Positions 31,101 to 46,100 of a DNA stretch of 64,000 nucleotides are shown here, piece after piece. The DNA is from Glandiceps talaboti (taxonomy: Eukaryota > Hemichordata > Enteropneusta > Spengelidae). The translations under genes were made by a program, and so were the position numbers. Every line of letters begins with the position of its first letter. The first letter of the stretch is position 1. The stretch spans positions 14,360,961-14,424,960 of the forward strand of contig NC_135561.1 in the NCBI RefSeq assembly GCF_964340395.1. Direction: 5' to 3'. Under the pieces are notes generated by a model that saw only the letters and a list, made by a program, of their open reading frames with translations, did not search any database and was not told the DNA's origin.

Positions 31101-34100
31101 GCAGTGCATATACAACATATACAACATACAAATACACACATACATACATACACACAAGTATTCACCTATGCTGGTGTAAGTAATCATTGATTCAAGGTAC
31201 ATGTAATAATTACTTTTCTTTCTGAATCTCTATTCATGTTAACTTAATTTTCTCCTAAGCCAATAATTTACTCACTTGGGCCATTTATACTTTATTCACA
31301 TACAGATGATGAATCGACTACCTGCGTAATTATATAACACTGTCAATATAATCTTATAAAGCACACTATTATATGAAATGTCAACACACTTAAATGCACA
31401 GCTGTGCATCACAATATCACAAACATAAATACCAATTTTGTCCCTTGGCATAAATTTGATAAAATGTCGGCAAGCATTTTTACACTGTGTCTAATTCTGT
31501 GCAATTATGAAGTCTGATCACATCATGTCTCTGGCCTCAACCAAAGGTTATAGTGGTCATAAAAAAGTACGATACGTGTAGAAAATTGGTAATACATCAG
31601 ACTGTGTAGGAATTTGCATTTCCTGGGGCACTGCTTGTGGTTTGAATAGAGATGCCCTTCCAATAATTTGAGGGGGCAAGGATGATCTAGATAGGCCAAT
31701 TTCCCTTGTGGATGACAGTTGCAGCGCTGTGCATGATTACACTGCTGTTGATATGATTCAGTGAAGGCAATGACGTTATCATTTATCAAATTATATAATT
31801 TGGAATTATAAAACTATACTGATTAAGCATGAACAGACTGTTTACTTTGTAAATATATAATTTACTTTTCCGTAGAAGCACGTTATTGCACATACTGGAA
31901 ATAAAGAATGAGTAATCATCTGAATAGCAGGTAATTGATATCAAATCATTATCATGTTAATGTCGTTTACAAATTGTGTCCTGGCCATTGCTGAACCTCT
32001 TGGTTGCTACACCCATAGAAACGTGTTTTTTTTCTGTTACTAATTTGAATTTTGTCAATACAGTACTTCTAATTACAGAATTTTGCTTTCTTGCAATTTA
32101 GGAATTTACAATAAATGCACATTGACATCATGAATGCACATATTTATTACATGCAGGTCTCTTTCTGTACAAGATGAATGAAATTCAAAATAGATAATGA
32201 ATTAGGATGCTACAGTGTGCTGGCCCTGAGCAACAAATTATCTTGATAGATCCCCATATCGGCACTCATATTCCTTTGGGCACACTTGCTGAGTATACAA
32301 TGAACAATCCATTGGGGAATAAATAGAAAAAAGAAATTATCTGCCTTCTATGTATACAAATATCCTCACCTTGCAGGGGTAAACTGAAGGACTGCTCTTC
32401 TTATTTTACCTGTTGTTGAATGAATATCTCTGTAGAGTGAAGAATGATGAAAAAATTAAAATTATATACAAAATATGAAATAATGTTTACATGTATTTGA
32501 ACATTTGAGTACCATACATGTGCAGTAATATGACAGAATCCCATGAACCATGACTGGAAGTATGGTGTACTTTGGGTTTTTGTACGAGTGCTTGCGGCAT
32601 TTTCTGTGGCTGTACTTTCTAGCATATAGAGCAAGATTGAATGACATTTACAAGTAATGAAACATCTGTTTAATATACTATAAGCTTGCAGCAAACAGTT
32701 GGTGAAAAATACAATACAAATTTCAAAGCTCTTTTTTAATTAACACAATAATTAATTTATATGTTCTTCATAATGTAAAGGAAATGATATATTTAGTATG
32801 TTCGAAAACTCAAACTATATTGATTAACATCAACAAGTGCATTTACACATATGATCATGTGTGTATAAGTTATTTTGCAAATTATTTGCAAAAAAAAATA
32901 TGCTGTTCATGTTCTAAAATTTTCGTGGTGAACATAATGCTTCAAAGTAATTTGTATGCACAGGCATTTGTATGAAAAATATGATATGCCTGTACTAGGC
33001 TATAGTTTAATAACCACATCATTTGAATTCTGTGTGTTTGTATTGCCCATACATCACTTTGGCAATATAGGCGACTACTATAGTAAGTGAACCGAAACAT
33101 AAGCTAATGACATCTAGTAATAATGTACACATTCATTCAGTAATAATTTATAATATAATACAATATATGCAAATCATATCTTATTAATTAATTATAACTA
33201 GACATAAATTGCATTGGTAATATTCACCGTCAATCAATGGGTTTTGGAGAATCAGGTTACAGAACTCTATTTTTACGATCAAAAATGTTTTCAATATATA
33301 GAATATTACATTTTTTAATCTCGTTGCTTTCCATTGTTTCTTTCATACATTTTAATGTTTATTAAATGCCATTATGTTTTTATGCAGGGTTGTGTGGACA
33401 GCCTGCTCTATTTTTTTTCCCTGAACTCACATTATGTACAGTAGAATGCACTTCAAGGGACCGATTTATCTGAATATTTCAGTACTTAGAATCTCTCCCT
33501 AAATCCGCATATGGAAGCTTGGTCCTGGTCTCTTTGAATTAATATAATTTAGCATTCACTGTCTTGTTCTCACGGAAACGCTGTCTTGTTTTCACAGAAA
33601 TCATCAATCTTTTTATGTAACATGCCGAAACATAAGTCGGGTACAGTACCTCAGAGAGTTTGAGAAGAGCACGAATAAAGAGTGCAGACGATGTTATCGT
33701 TATTGTTTGGTGGTTCTCTTTCTTTCAATTTCGAGTGCTGAGTGTTATATTGTAAGACAGATTCTGGTTGACTACTCGTACATATGAGATTGGGTTTGGG
33801 AAAACCTATGGTATTGTGTCAGATGTATGTAATGAGCGCTCACAAAAAGACAAATGACAGTAAGCATAACAGCCAAAAAGAAATCGTGAAGTGTACACTA
33901 CATCGGATTATAATCAGACTGGAAGATGCCATGATTATGAAAATAGCTTTAATTCCACCACTGATGGCCAGTTTCGCCTTTAATATAATGATACATAAAA
34001 TGACTGACATAGCTTTTCAAATTCGATTACAAGCTCAAAAAATTGGAAAATAATAACGTATAATTTCCAATTTAATTACTCCTGATTTAAATCAATGAAA

Positions 34101-37100
34101 AATTCTGGGGTTAAAGTATGGCAAATTCCAATTATACTAAACCATATGTCAAACCGGTTACACAATCATATTCCTATCCTTTCATTTAACAACCGAACTC
34201 CAGTAACCCAAACATAAAAAATGAAGAAACATTCAGAGTTGCCAATATTTTCCCCTCTTTTTCTTACATCATGCTTTTTGTGGCCAAAATCATTTTTTTT
34301 TCATTCAGTTGGAAAATACTTGCGAAATAAGAAATTTGTCACTGTTAATACTCATCTGCAACTTGTATTTAAAAGGTATTTTTCTTAGCTGAATTAAGAA
34401 AAATATGGGGAATTAAGATAATTAAAACTGTCTATTGTACTGTAGTGTTACATGTACATACTATAATAATAATCTTTACTTATACTGGATAGATCTTTAA
34501 GTATATAAACACTTGTCTCCCAAGAAGTCCAATGAGGGCTATCCCTAGTGGGTTCATTGTTAATGCAGGAAGAAAACCTGCGTCGTTTGGTAGAGTCAAA
34601 CTGAACGACACTCTTCTTACTTGGTAGTGTGGTAAATTTTATTGAACCCTGAATGGGGTAAGAGGCAAGTGGTTTAATCACTTGGTCACTGACAACCCTA
34701 CTCAACTGTGAAATAAATTCACACTTAGTAAACTACCTATATCTCCACTACATGTACATGTAAATCTTAAACCTAACACCTGTCATGTTATTATGACTCG
34801 AGGACTTACATGTAGACCTAAAAAAACCCACAACTGTTTGGTTCCGGTTACCTGACCTCATCTAGTTTTTCACTGTCGACAATAAACTTTTTTTTTATGT
34901 GTTCAAGAAAAAAATAATAAAATTGCAAAAATAGTGGATACAGAAACTGACATCAACTTTAAAAAACTGTTCTTCCAATCTGTAATGGCTGTCCATCTGA
35001 TAAGAAGAAATAAATAACACAGAGACCATTTGGAAAACAATGGAAAACCTGAACTAGACACTCGCACATGAAAAAAATTTATAATAAACTTAAATAAAAA
35101 ATCTACCTACCCCATCTGTTCTAAGAATTGAGCGTAATCGGAACCACACAATTTATTTTATTAGGTTTTACTGAACATCAATTGATAAAATTATATTAAA
35201 TATTTAGAATAAATCTATAATTTATATTATTCAAAAAATGACGTTTATTAACACTGAGTAATCTATTAAAATTAATTTGTAGAAAGATTTAGTTTAATTC
35301 TACAAGCTTTGTACTTCCTGTGTTTTTTCTGTAATGTGTTGTTTTCCTTTGTATTGTCTTGCAGTTGTATAAAATAATTAAAAAAAAAATTTAAAAAAAA
35401 AAAAAAAAAATTACAAGATTTATATGGTCTTATTGACTTCATGATATAAAAAAGCATATTGATTGACAAAACACTGATATTAACAAAAAGTGTGTGGCTA
35501 TATTGTGGTGACAGATACATGCACAGACTCTACTTGATCTAATGATTTCTTGAACTTAACCAGTTTGTTTGCAAATCACTTATTTGCATACAATAACAAA
35601 CCTTTAGCCCATTTTTGCAAATAACAAACCTTAGTCTTCATTGTTCACGTCACATTGTATTTTCATGTAGAAAAACATTGGCTAGTCAAAATAAATACAT
35701 GTCCCAATTTTCATCCAAATGGGCACAAACAATAAGTAAGCCTACATTTTCAACATAGCTGTTAGATAATATGGGTCGTCATTTTCCAGAACAAATTAAA
35801 TTGGAATGCATTTAACTTACTTGATACTTTCCCAGTGGAAATTACTCATTTCTAACTTTTTGCAAACAAACATTCCCAGCCAAATTCCAAGTCCATTGCA
35901 TACCAAGACATCCAAAATTAGTTGATCCCACCAGCACTCGGCAAAGTTTGGAAGAAGATGAGCAAACGCTACCTGAGATGATTAAACAGCAGCATGGAAG
36001 GAAAAAATGATTGAAGAGAAGAGAAGCAATACCGGATACAATGAAAACCAGGCAGGCAGATTTATAAACAATTTGTCAGTTCAAAGATGCACTATTATAG
36101 TTTCGCTATCCAGGATGAATTATACACGTTCCCAATTCCAGGATAAAGTGTACCTTTTCCCAATTCCAGGATGACATGTACACTTTCCCTATTCCTGGAT
36201 GAAGTGTACAAATTACCTATGCCATGATGAATTTAACAAATTACCTATTCCAGGATGAAGTGTACTTTACATGATCACTACATTGTGTACTCCACTGAGA
36301 GAAACTAAATGTATATAATACATTTTTACTATTCTCTATACAAATAAATGTGCAAAATCCGTACATTCCAGGATACAATGTACCAGAATTCTCAATTCAA
36401 TAGTCTACATGTATATAGAAATCTAGTAATGTGGGCAAGTTTCCGCCTGACATTATACATAGCCTGGATACACAAGTACCGATATTTACTTTATGATTAA
36501 ATTGTTTTTGTTTTGCCTCGAGCATTTTGGGGTTTTCCACACTTTTCAAAAAATCAAAAATAGTCATTAACAATGTAATTGCAGATGAAATGTTTCTGAT
36601 GTAGAACATCATGGAATTCATCATGGGTGTGAACCCTACCTTTAAACTACAATCATGTACAATAAAAATATGAAGTAACATTTTTGGATTGTTGGTTAGT
36701 ATCATCACATACTGATCAGCATAGGAAGAATTCAGATTAGAAGCTAAAATTTTAGAAGCAGTACATCCTTTTGAAGAACTTAGAAGTACATCTTGGAACT
36801 GACAAACGTGTTATGTTCAAGTAAATAATAACTGCTGTTTTCTGAGAGAGAAATGCACACAAAAATGATCATGGCAATAGTTGATTTTCCAGTTCCAAGA
36901 TGCATTGCATGAGAGCATGTCACTTATGCTGTCACATTTAGTGTTGTTTTGTCTTTATTACGTTTCAAATAACATATTCATCAGGAAATGACCAAAAGGC
37001 ATAATGACCTCTTTGCTTATGAGTGATTTCATAGAACAAAGACTAAACACAATCAATGACAGAGAGGGATTTTACGAGTGAACACAGGGTACGGTGAGGT

Positions 37101-40100
37101 GACAACCATCCCCCCCCCCCTGAGTAGCGCTTGCAAGTTGCAACCCATCCTAGATCCTGCGCATACAGAATATATGGTGTTGTATGGGGAGACGCGCAAT
37201 GCACCTTGGAACTGGCAACAGGTCTATTGCTGTTTTCTGAGAGAGAAATGCAGACAGAAATGATGGCAATCAACTATGATGCATCATAGCAAAAAGTGAG
37301 TCATACTTCTATATATGGCGAGACATTGTTACATCACATGGAATCTAGTATGTTTGTGATAACATGGCAGAAAGCAAGTGGCATGCAGGGAAATGTTCAG
37401 GCATAAACAGGTGCAATATATGCTCATGATGGAAATAAGGCGAGGAATATGAGAAAGAAATTAAAGCAGTGTAATTTTAATAGTTATTGATATTGATGCA
37501 GGAAGCATTTTAGTAACATACACATTCATTTTAACAGTCCTGCCCATATCATCTATCATCTGTCCAGTATGCCCTCTAATGATATCCAAATTTTATTGTT
37601 CTGGGACAAAAATAATAAAAACTGGAATTTCTTGCGAATCACTATATAATAGTAAGAGATAGGGGAATACCAAATTTTGGTGTGTCACTAGAAATTGTGT
37701 GCATCAGTGGAGTGTGAAATTGGCTTAGAGGGCACACTGCATGTGTTTCACATGTTAAACATTCAAAAACATAACAGTAATGCAACAAATGTATTCATCA
37801 TGAACTCTTTTGCTTCTTTTCATATGTTGCCATATAATTGAGTTAAATAAGGCATTTTTTTGTGTCTGCAGACTCAAATTTTGTGAGAACTAGTTAAGTT
37901 TACATACAATTCGCACTAATTATAGATTCCTATGTTTCACGTTATGTTAAAACTTGACATTTCATACAGTAATGACAAGATGGAAAACAAACAAAGAACC
38001 AAACCAACCAAAATCACGGCTGGTATACTTTTTTGTTTAAGTACCTGTATATTTATTTTGAATTAATAAATTGTTAAAAAATTAAAATGCAGTTAAAACA
38101 AATTCGTATATTGGAAATTTAAAAATAAGGGTACAATTTTGTGGAATTAACGTTGATACCAAATTACAATTATTATACGTACTTTGAAGTTTAAAAGGTT
38201 TCTGAGCTACAACAGAATTTAAAACAAATCTAACCTCTGTGATTTCCCAGGTAACGCTTATAGTCCAACATATCCCATAATGCCTCACAAGAAGTGCTTT
38301 AAGTGCCCAGCCCCAGAAATGGGCAAATGCAAATATATCCATATGGCTCCATAGGCGTTCAGCTGTGACGACTGAACAGTTGACTGCATATTGCTGTAGT
38401 GAATGAGAGAGAGAGAAAGAATGAAAATGAGTAAAATTTCACAACTTTTTAAGTTACTATTATATAAATGATGACAAAGCAACCACAGGGGAAAGAAATT
38501 AATGTGATAGGCAGGTTGGTGCATAGTGCCAAGGGCACTTCATACACTTAGTAAACATATACCACAGCTGTGCAAGGCACTTGTATGGAAATTTAGGCCA
38601 TGGATAAAACCAATTACAACACATACGTACACTATTACCAGCTGATGGTGACATGTTCAGATTTGATTCAAATATTCAACATGTACATGATCACATTTGG
38701 AATTGTAGACAGCTTTAAATTATGAAATATATTATATATAAATTCTACATTTATTTCAAAGTTATATTAATTCTAATTAATATCTATAGTATATATTCAC
38801 ATTTGAACAAATCACACACATAAAATATGCACACAAACATATATAGTATAAAGAAATGTATATAAATATTCTTTCATTGCCGTATTATTTAAAAGAAAAC
38901 TATATCAATTTTTTCTTCAAAATTTCTGATGTTCACATTTGAGGTTGACAATAGTATGTATCATTTTCATACAACCTTCAGTGATTGGCTTAGGTCGTCA
39001 CATGGTATGGAATAGTTACCCATAGCAACCTTAATTTGCATATTGAGGTGCTAGTCATGTACTACTTTCCCTAGGATAATAGTCATATACATGCAGCATG
39101 AGACTTATCAGTGATTCATTTTGACAATTGAAAGAATATGTACTTGAGAATTACAATATGATGTGTTATAAAACATGTACAGCCTGGCTTTATTCGGGCA
39201 CTACTGACATTATATTAACCCTTTTGCTGTTATGTAGCAACTATTTCCATCGGCTTTCAGCCTTGAGAAATAGGTGTTAACGTACATAACAGCCCTCGTG
39301 GTAATAGACGTCTACTACGCTTGACTCCGATCTTAGTCAATTGCAAATGTCAAAGTATGCTTCAGTTGGAGAAGTCTACTGCGAGTATCTTTAAAATGTA
39401 CAGTAAAAATTTTGCCCCCAAAAATGTATATACACTGCTTGTGCTACATTAATATACACTACAGCAAGGCTAAAAGAAACTCTAACATCAGATAGTTAAT
39501 TCACTGTTTTCCTTAGATTTCAGCAGAGAATTACTAGAGGCAAAGAGGAAAAGAAAAGCTATGAAAATTTTGCCACTGATACTGCTTTGTAGAGTAAAGA
39601 CAACTCTACGCAACTAATGAAATGACAATAAAAAAAATCCTGTACATGACAACTAAATGATAACATACAGCTGTTTGTTTACTAAGAGCTCTTTACTGAA
39701 TGCTATGAGAGTGACTAATTATGATTGATAAATATAGCATGTTTTTAAGTAATAGAAAGTGTTTACTTTGATCCTCAAGAGAAACTATTAGTGCCATTTA
39801 TTTGACATTTCAAAACAGATCCATCATGTACAGAGGTTGCGCTCACCAAATATAGAAACGTCTGTCTCTGTTTAATTATCTCAAGCTGGTTGATATTAGA
39901 TATATAGCCCAAAATATCACTTTACAGCACATTTCCATTTGTGAGTGCTGGCATTTCTTTACATTTACAACTGTACATCATGCCAAAAAAATTATATAAT
40001 TCAACTTTTAATACATTACTTGTCATCAGTATCAACAAAAGCAAGTAAATATGCAAATTATGTGTCATTAGTACACATTTCTGTTTAATTATCTCAGTCA

Positions 40101-43100
40101 AGCTGGATGATATCAGATATATTGCACAAAATATCACTTAACAGTACATTACTGTTTGTGCTGTCATTTTTCTACAATTGTACATAAATGTCATAATGGC
40201 AGAACTTAATACATGATTACACATTTAGTATTATATTACATAAAAGTCAATGGAATATTTTGCCAAATTTGCTACATGCAAATTTGTTAGCAGTATCAAC
40301 AAAATCAAATAAATATGCAAATTACTAATCATTAATAAGCAACATTTAAAATCCAATGCCGTGAGTATTGTATTAGGCACATCTGAAAGGCATTGGGCCA
40401 GCCTTTCCATTTACAAATAATGATGCTTCAGGTAGTTCAGAGATTCTAACAATCATTTTTATCAGCATAGCCTGTACTGTATATGTACTTATAAACACCT
40501 CTGCTCTTATTATAGTCTTAAGCAAAAATGTTTTCTTTTATTTAGTTTCTGTGATATACTACATGTAGGTTGAGGCACACAACAAGTACATGTACGTACA
40601 TGTGTTCTATATTCAACCCTACAGTATAAACTTTCCCATGTTCGGCACTTTAATATTCCTATTAATCACAATACCGTACTTGTCACCTTCATTTAGTTTC
40701 TGTTCCATATTGGCTTTAAGACACACAATGAATACATGTGTATAGTCAACACAGTCTTATAAGCTTTGCCATGTTGGGCAAATCTAACATCCCTATTAAC
40801 CATAACATTTACTTCATCATTTAGTTTCTGTTCCATACTTTTAGACACACAATGAATATGTGTGTCTATTCAACACAGTCTTACAAGCTTTGCCATTTTC
40901 AGGGTAATCTAACAATCCCTATTAACCATATAACATTACTTGTCTGCATCATTTAGATGCTGTAACAAACATATTGGTTATGGTATTTTTTAGTCATATT
41001 ATGCCATGTAGTTGGTTAAAGAATAATCTTAAGTTATCCGAGATGTACAGAATGTTCTACAATCAGATCATCATAAAGTAGAAAATATTTATAAACAGAC
41101 CTATGGACACATACAAGTACAAATGAAATCTAAGCTCTAATAAAAACACACAAAAAGTACAAATGAAAACTAAGCTCTGATAGACGCACATAATAAAACT
41201 ACACATGACATCTACACTTTAATAAAAACACATAATAAAAGCCCACATGAAATCTAAGCTCTAATAAAAACACATGAAAGTATACATGAAATCTAAGCTC
41301 GATCTTTAAGTTTCACATTCTTTTCCTTACTTCCTAGTTATAGCAATTGATATGCATAGTCCCTGACTGACTTACCAAAACACAGTTTGGTCTAAAAGGC
41401 AAAATTACCATCTTACAGTTGCACTCGCTACAACAAGCCCATTTTTCAAAATTGTGCTGTTAATAATGACTCTACATGTATATACTCCTCCATAGTGTAC
41501 ACCATATATATAAAGTTACTGAACCAAATATCAATAGGTAAACTTGTTTTGGCAGCAGTACATCTAATATGGTAAAAAACATAATGAATTTGTATTCTAT
41601 GGTATGGACTCTCAAACAAGTATCCCATCTACTAGAATATGTTGAATTTACAAATTAATGAGAAAATTCATAAAACTGCATAAAAGAATGCATGGTGACT
41701 ACTGTGCCGAAAACTGCATTTTCTAGCTTGTGCCTTGTTATTGAATACCTAATGAGCACTACCATATATAGGTATTTACTATAGGCAAGTCAAACTGGCT
41801 TGAAACAGATTAAAACCTTGTTTTGCTCAAGATGTGATTCTTTCAAGTAAAAATGACCAACAAATGAAACCAACCACAAATTAACATGTATACTGTCCTC
41901 TTATATTGAAAGTAACTGAACAATTTCAACAAATTCACCTTTTGTTGCTTGAGCAAAAAATGTCCCAGTTGCAGCAAGTACACATTTGATTATTTGTAAC
42001 TGTGGATCAGTGATCAATCAAATCAAACTGAAATCTAAAGTGATGCAGAAAATGGCTTCAATCGTCTTTCTATTAATTAAAGTTTCCTACATATTACAAT
42101 TTTATCAAACTTGAATCTTAAGTACAGAGCTGAGATTTGATGTGCAAAGGAGAAATCACAGTTGGAGATATCTTATCAGATGGTCTGAACAAATTAAACA
42201 TTTTCTTTTTGAATGAGTGCATTTTGCGAGTCACTTTTTAGACACGTTTTTGTGACTCGCTATTTTTTAATACTATCAAGTAAACATATTGTGCATGTAC
42301 TTGTACTGCCACTGGTAAGTGATGTTATTTTAGGCATTCATTTAAAGGTCAAATTCGGAGTAGAATTTAAATTAAGCGAGTCACTTTTTAGACACGTTTT
42401 TGTGACTCGCTATTTTTTAGTACTATCAAGTAAACATATTGTGCATGTACATGTACTTGTACTGCCACTGGTAAGTGGTGTTATTTTATACATTCATTCA
42501 AAGGTCAAATTCGGAGTAGGATTTAAATTTAGCTGTAAAAAACAGTCACCTGTCAGACTTACATATAAACACTGATCCTCCACACAGGCAGAATCCTGTT
42601 TAATCTTTGGTGCAACTGATAAGATAATACTCATCCCAAAGCTTGGGATTGAATCGTGGCCATTAAGCAGAGAAAACTAATGGGAGATTCTGTTTATTGA
42701 ACAGATGTCTGTGACAAAGTTAAATCTTATTTTATACCACCACATTTTGTGATGAAAACATTTATGAAATTGAAAATGTATTCATATTTTCATCATCTGA
42801 AATACAACACACCCCTTCACTTTCCTGGTATACAGGGGTGAACAAATCATTTTGTGAACTGGTGCCATAGAAAATCAAGTGGTCCTGCTGAAAGAATTAG
42901 TGGTACAAGGTAAAATTTGTGCAGGTCCACCACAAAAAAATTGCTAGTCCCGGACCCAGGACCAGTGGATTTGTTCACCCCTGGTATAGCTAGCTAACTG
43001 CTTGTAGTTTAAAACTGTGATGTATCAAAAACATTTTTATGAAATTGAAAATGAATTCATGTTTTCGTCAATTAAGCTAATAATATTTCACTGTACACAA

Positions 43101-46100
43101 ATCAGTGTTTTTGCTAAGGTTGGGGAACCCTGGTAACAGAAAGGGATAAAGGGGTAGAGCTGACAGTGATTCCCCATAGAGTCTATAGTAATTTTGTTTG
43201 GTCAATCCAGATAGATTTTACCTACTTACTGCCCTTACCAAAAATACTTCACATGTAGCTCCCTTGTATTAAGTTGTAATGAAATAAAATTAACAATGAA
43301 AATATACAGATGAAATCTTACCAGTTACAAATCAACTGTGTTCTTTAATTAATTTACCCTGGGTTTTAAATTATTTTAATATGTTTCTTGATCTTGTTTT
43401 ATGTAGGCATATATGGAATTGCAAGTGGAGGTTTACTTTTAAGTGATCATAATATAGAAACTGCTTTTAAGAGATTTAAGTTATAAGTAAAAAGCTGACC
43501 TATCTGAGAGTTTCAGAAATTCTTATCAGATGCAAGGCTCTCTTCAATGGGCAAATGACATGTATTGAGTAATAGTCTTACTCTTAAGGTTTACGCTGAT
43601 TGCTTTGAAAGTTTATGTCGCGAACACAGACACATTAACTTTGCTGTGTATTGTGAAATAACCATTTACCACTCGATTCGTACTTTTGCTATCTTTGTTG
43701 ATACCTGCCTTCCATATGAATTTACATTATGAAGTATGTGCCTCACTTATAAATCTTTGAAGTTTTCTTAATTTTCAAGAAAAATCTGAACCATTCTCAT
43801 GTAAAATTAAGAAAAGAAATCAGGGGTCACAATAAAAATTATTTAAAAACTGTCAGAATATTATCAAAATTGAGCCATATATATCTAATATGGCTACCAA
43901 ATACTGTCTTTAATGCAAGTGGAAAATAAATGTCAATCTCCTTCAAACAAGATGGTGAACCTGGATTCTGGAACAACCTTTTCAGAGATTTCAAGGACTT
44001 TGGTTTCCGGGAAATTGATCCCCAAGGTGCAATCTCCCTTAACCATGCAAATGAAAACACCACTTACATACATACCATGTGGGCACCTTCCATATTACGT
44101 ATAGTCGACTGATCATTGACAATAAAAGTCACCAAAGCTATACTATGTGCATTTATAAGCTAAGCTTCTATTTTTGTAAGGTGAATGTAAACCTCTTGAA
44201 AACTGTGAAAATGATATCATGCGAAATGGATCGATGCTCACATCAACTTATCACTTATGGTAAAATTCACCACTTATGTAGTAGCAAGTTGAAACTACTT
44301 GTGTCCAAGAGATCAATTGCCTTTATACCATGTGCAAGCCAAGTAGTATGCATTCAAACAGAAAATTAGATTTACATCCTGGTCATTCTATGTCACAACA
44401 ATAAATCTATGTGGGGTGGAGGGGTGTTTTTCTTTTAACACAAGAAATTACAAGTTGGGAAAACAGGATTAAAATAGAATTCAAAACTTATTAGTAAAGC
44501 TATCCACTATTGACACAAGAAGTCCCAATGGAAATATATGTGTATTATTATCACTATTAAAAACTAGACCCCTGTTAGTTGTATTCCCTCGAGCTACGAG
44601 CTATTATTATTACAGTTTGTATTGATAAGCTGATATTGTGGTTATTAAAAACGAGTTCTGCATTGTCAGTCGTTGTGAACTAATTAAGAGTATTGATAGC
44701 CGTAACTGTTACTGTATTTTTACAACTTGTCATAAATGACAAAAACGTCCAATTAATTTTAAGCAACAGTTCACCTTTACAATGTTATATGATACAGGAA
44801 AAATAAAGATGCCTTGGTGTTTCACTCAGGAGACATGATGTGCTTACACACAGTGACATGTAGACAACTTCAAATGCAAAAGAAGCAATTATAGTTGTGC
44901 TGTGCTGCACACTGTGGAGGATATAGAAGCAGACAAGTTCACATGACTTGACTTCCAGCTGAAAAGTACACAATTGAAGCCATTACAATCATTAAGTCCA
45001 TGTGTAATTTATTTTCAGCAGAAGTCAGTTTCTAAAGAATCGCACTTTTCAATGTGATTGGGTAAAGGATCCTGCTGAGTGTGTGTGTTATGTCTCTGAT
45101 ATTGTTAAGTCTACAGTTGAAAATTGTGTCTATCTTTGTGTCAAAAACATCATATCCAATTGGTGAAACACTAACACAACTTCATCTCTCAGATAATAGT
45201 ATTTGTTTACACATTCAAGTAAAAAGCTTCCATCTTTAATTATAAAGAATTCATGTTGGAAATTTTTATAAATATACTACTGTAATGATAAATTAATAGC
45301 AGTTTCTATCTTTTAAGGCATACATATATATGTAATAAGAATATCATTTACATTAAATTCAAATTACTGTTTGATGAACAACTTTTATCTTTATAAAAAC
45401 ACACATGGTAAAATGGACTTTGAAGTAGCATTTTTTAACAACATCCATGTACATAAATTTGTATATACAGGTTTTTAAATCTAAAATTGAAAATAGTATA
45501 ACATGTACATTCAAGTGTATTTATTTTAAGATTAAATAATTTATTAAAATGCCATTTGAAGCAGTTTTAACAACATACCAATACCTGGTACATGTACATC
45601 TAAATTGTTATTATTAAAATGCCATTTGAAGCAGTATCTGTGATTATAAACAAAAGAATTTTCGTCTTTAAATGTACACAGATGAAAATATTTCAAAAAA
45701 AAATATCATTATTATTAAAAATGCCATTTGAAGCAGAGTTTATCCTTATATTAAAACAAAAAAGAGTTTTGTCCTTAAAAATGTATAAACAATGTATGCA
45801 TATTTTAAAAGGAAATTATGAATTATTAAAATATCATTTGAGGCAGTTTTTTTGACAGCATGCACATACACTAAATTGGAAATAGTGATTAGATTTGTAT
45901 TTGCCTTTATTAACAAATGAGTGTTTGGTCTTTAAAAACATACATATAGGTGTATGTATTTTAAAATGAAATCATTATAAAAATGGCATTTGAAACAGTT
46001 TTGTAACAACATATACATGTATCATTAAAGTGCCTATTAAAATGCCAGTTGTAGCAAATAGCTTTTTTAAACGATATACATGTGATGTTTATCTAAATTG

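Larger units (their letters stand above)
28482..32369. other. 3.9-kb PTDSS1 intron with tandem and foldback repeats
   Basis: No exon. It holds a degenerate tandem repeat (29588-30300), a T-rich stretch (about 30380-30740), and a foldback element with its tail (30769-31200). The - strand frame at 31523-31789 is unsupported. Confidence 0.55.
32646..35820. other. PTDSS1 intron with family G and family A copies
   Basis: No exon. Family G sequence lies near 33450-33620, a MITE-like copy (family A) at 34815-35170, and a poly-A tract near 35387-35411. The + strand frame at 33784-34053 is not supported by any feature. Confidence 0.55.

Noticed and set aside
32401-32694. 97-codon - strand open frame
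   Set aside because: It overlaps the true 60-bp PTDSS1 exon only partly and in a different context; the rest is a family C half-copy.
43913-44112. Two overlapping + strand open frames with protein-like text
   Set aside because: The segment overlaps an opposite-strand frame and a stretch resembling the end of repeat family G. No domain or splice logic.
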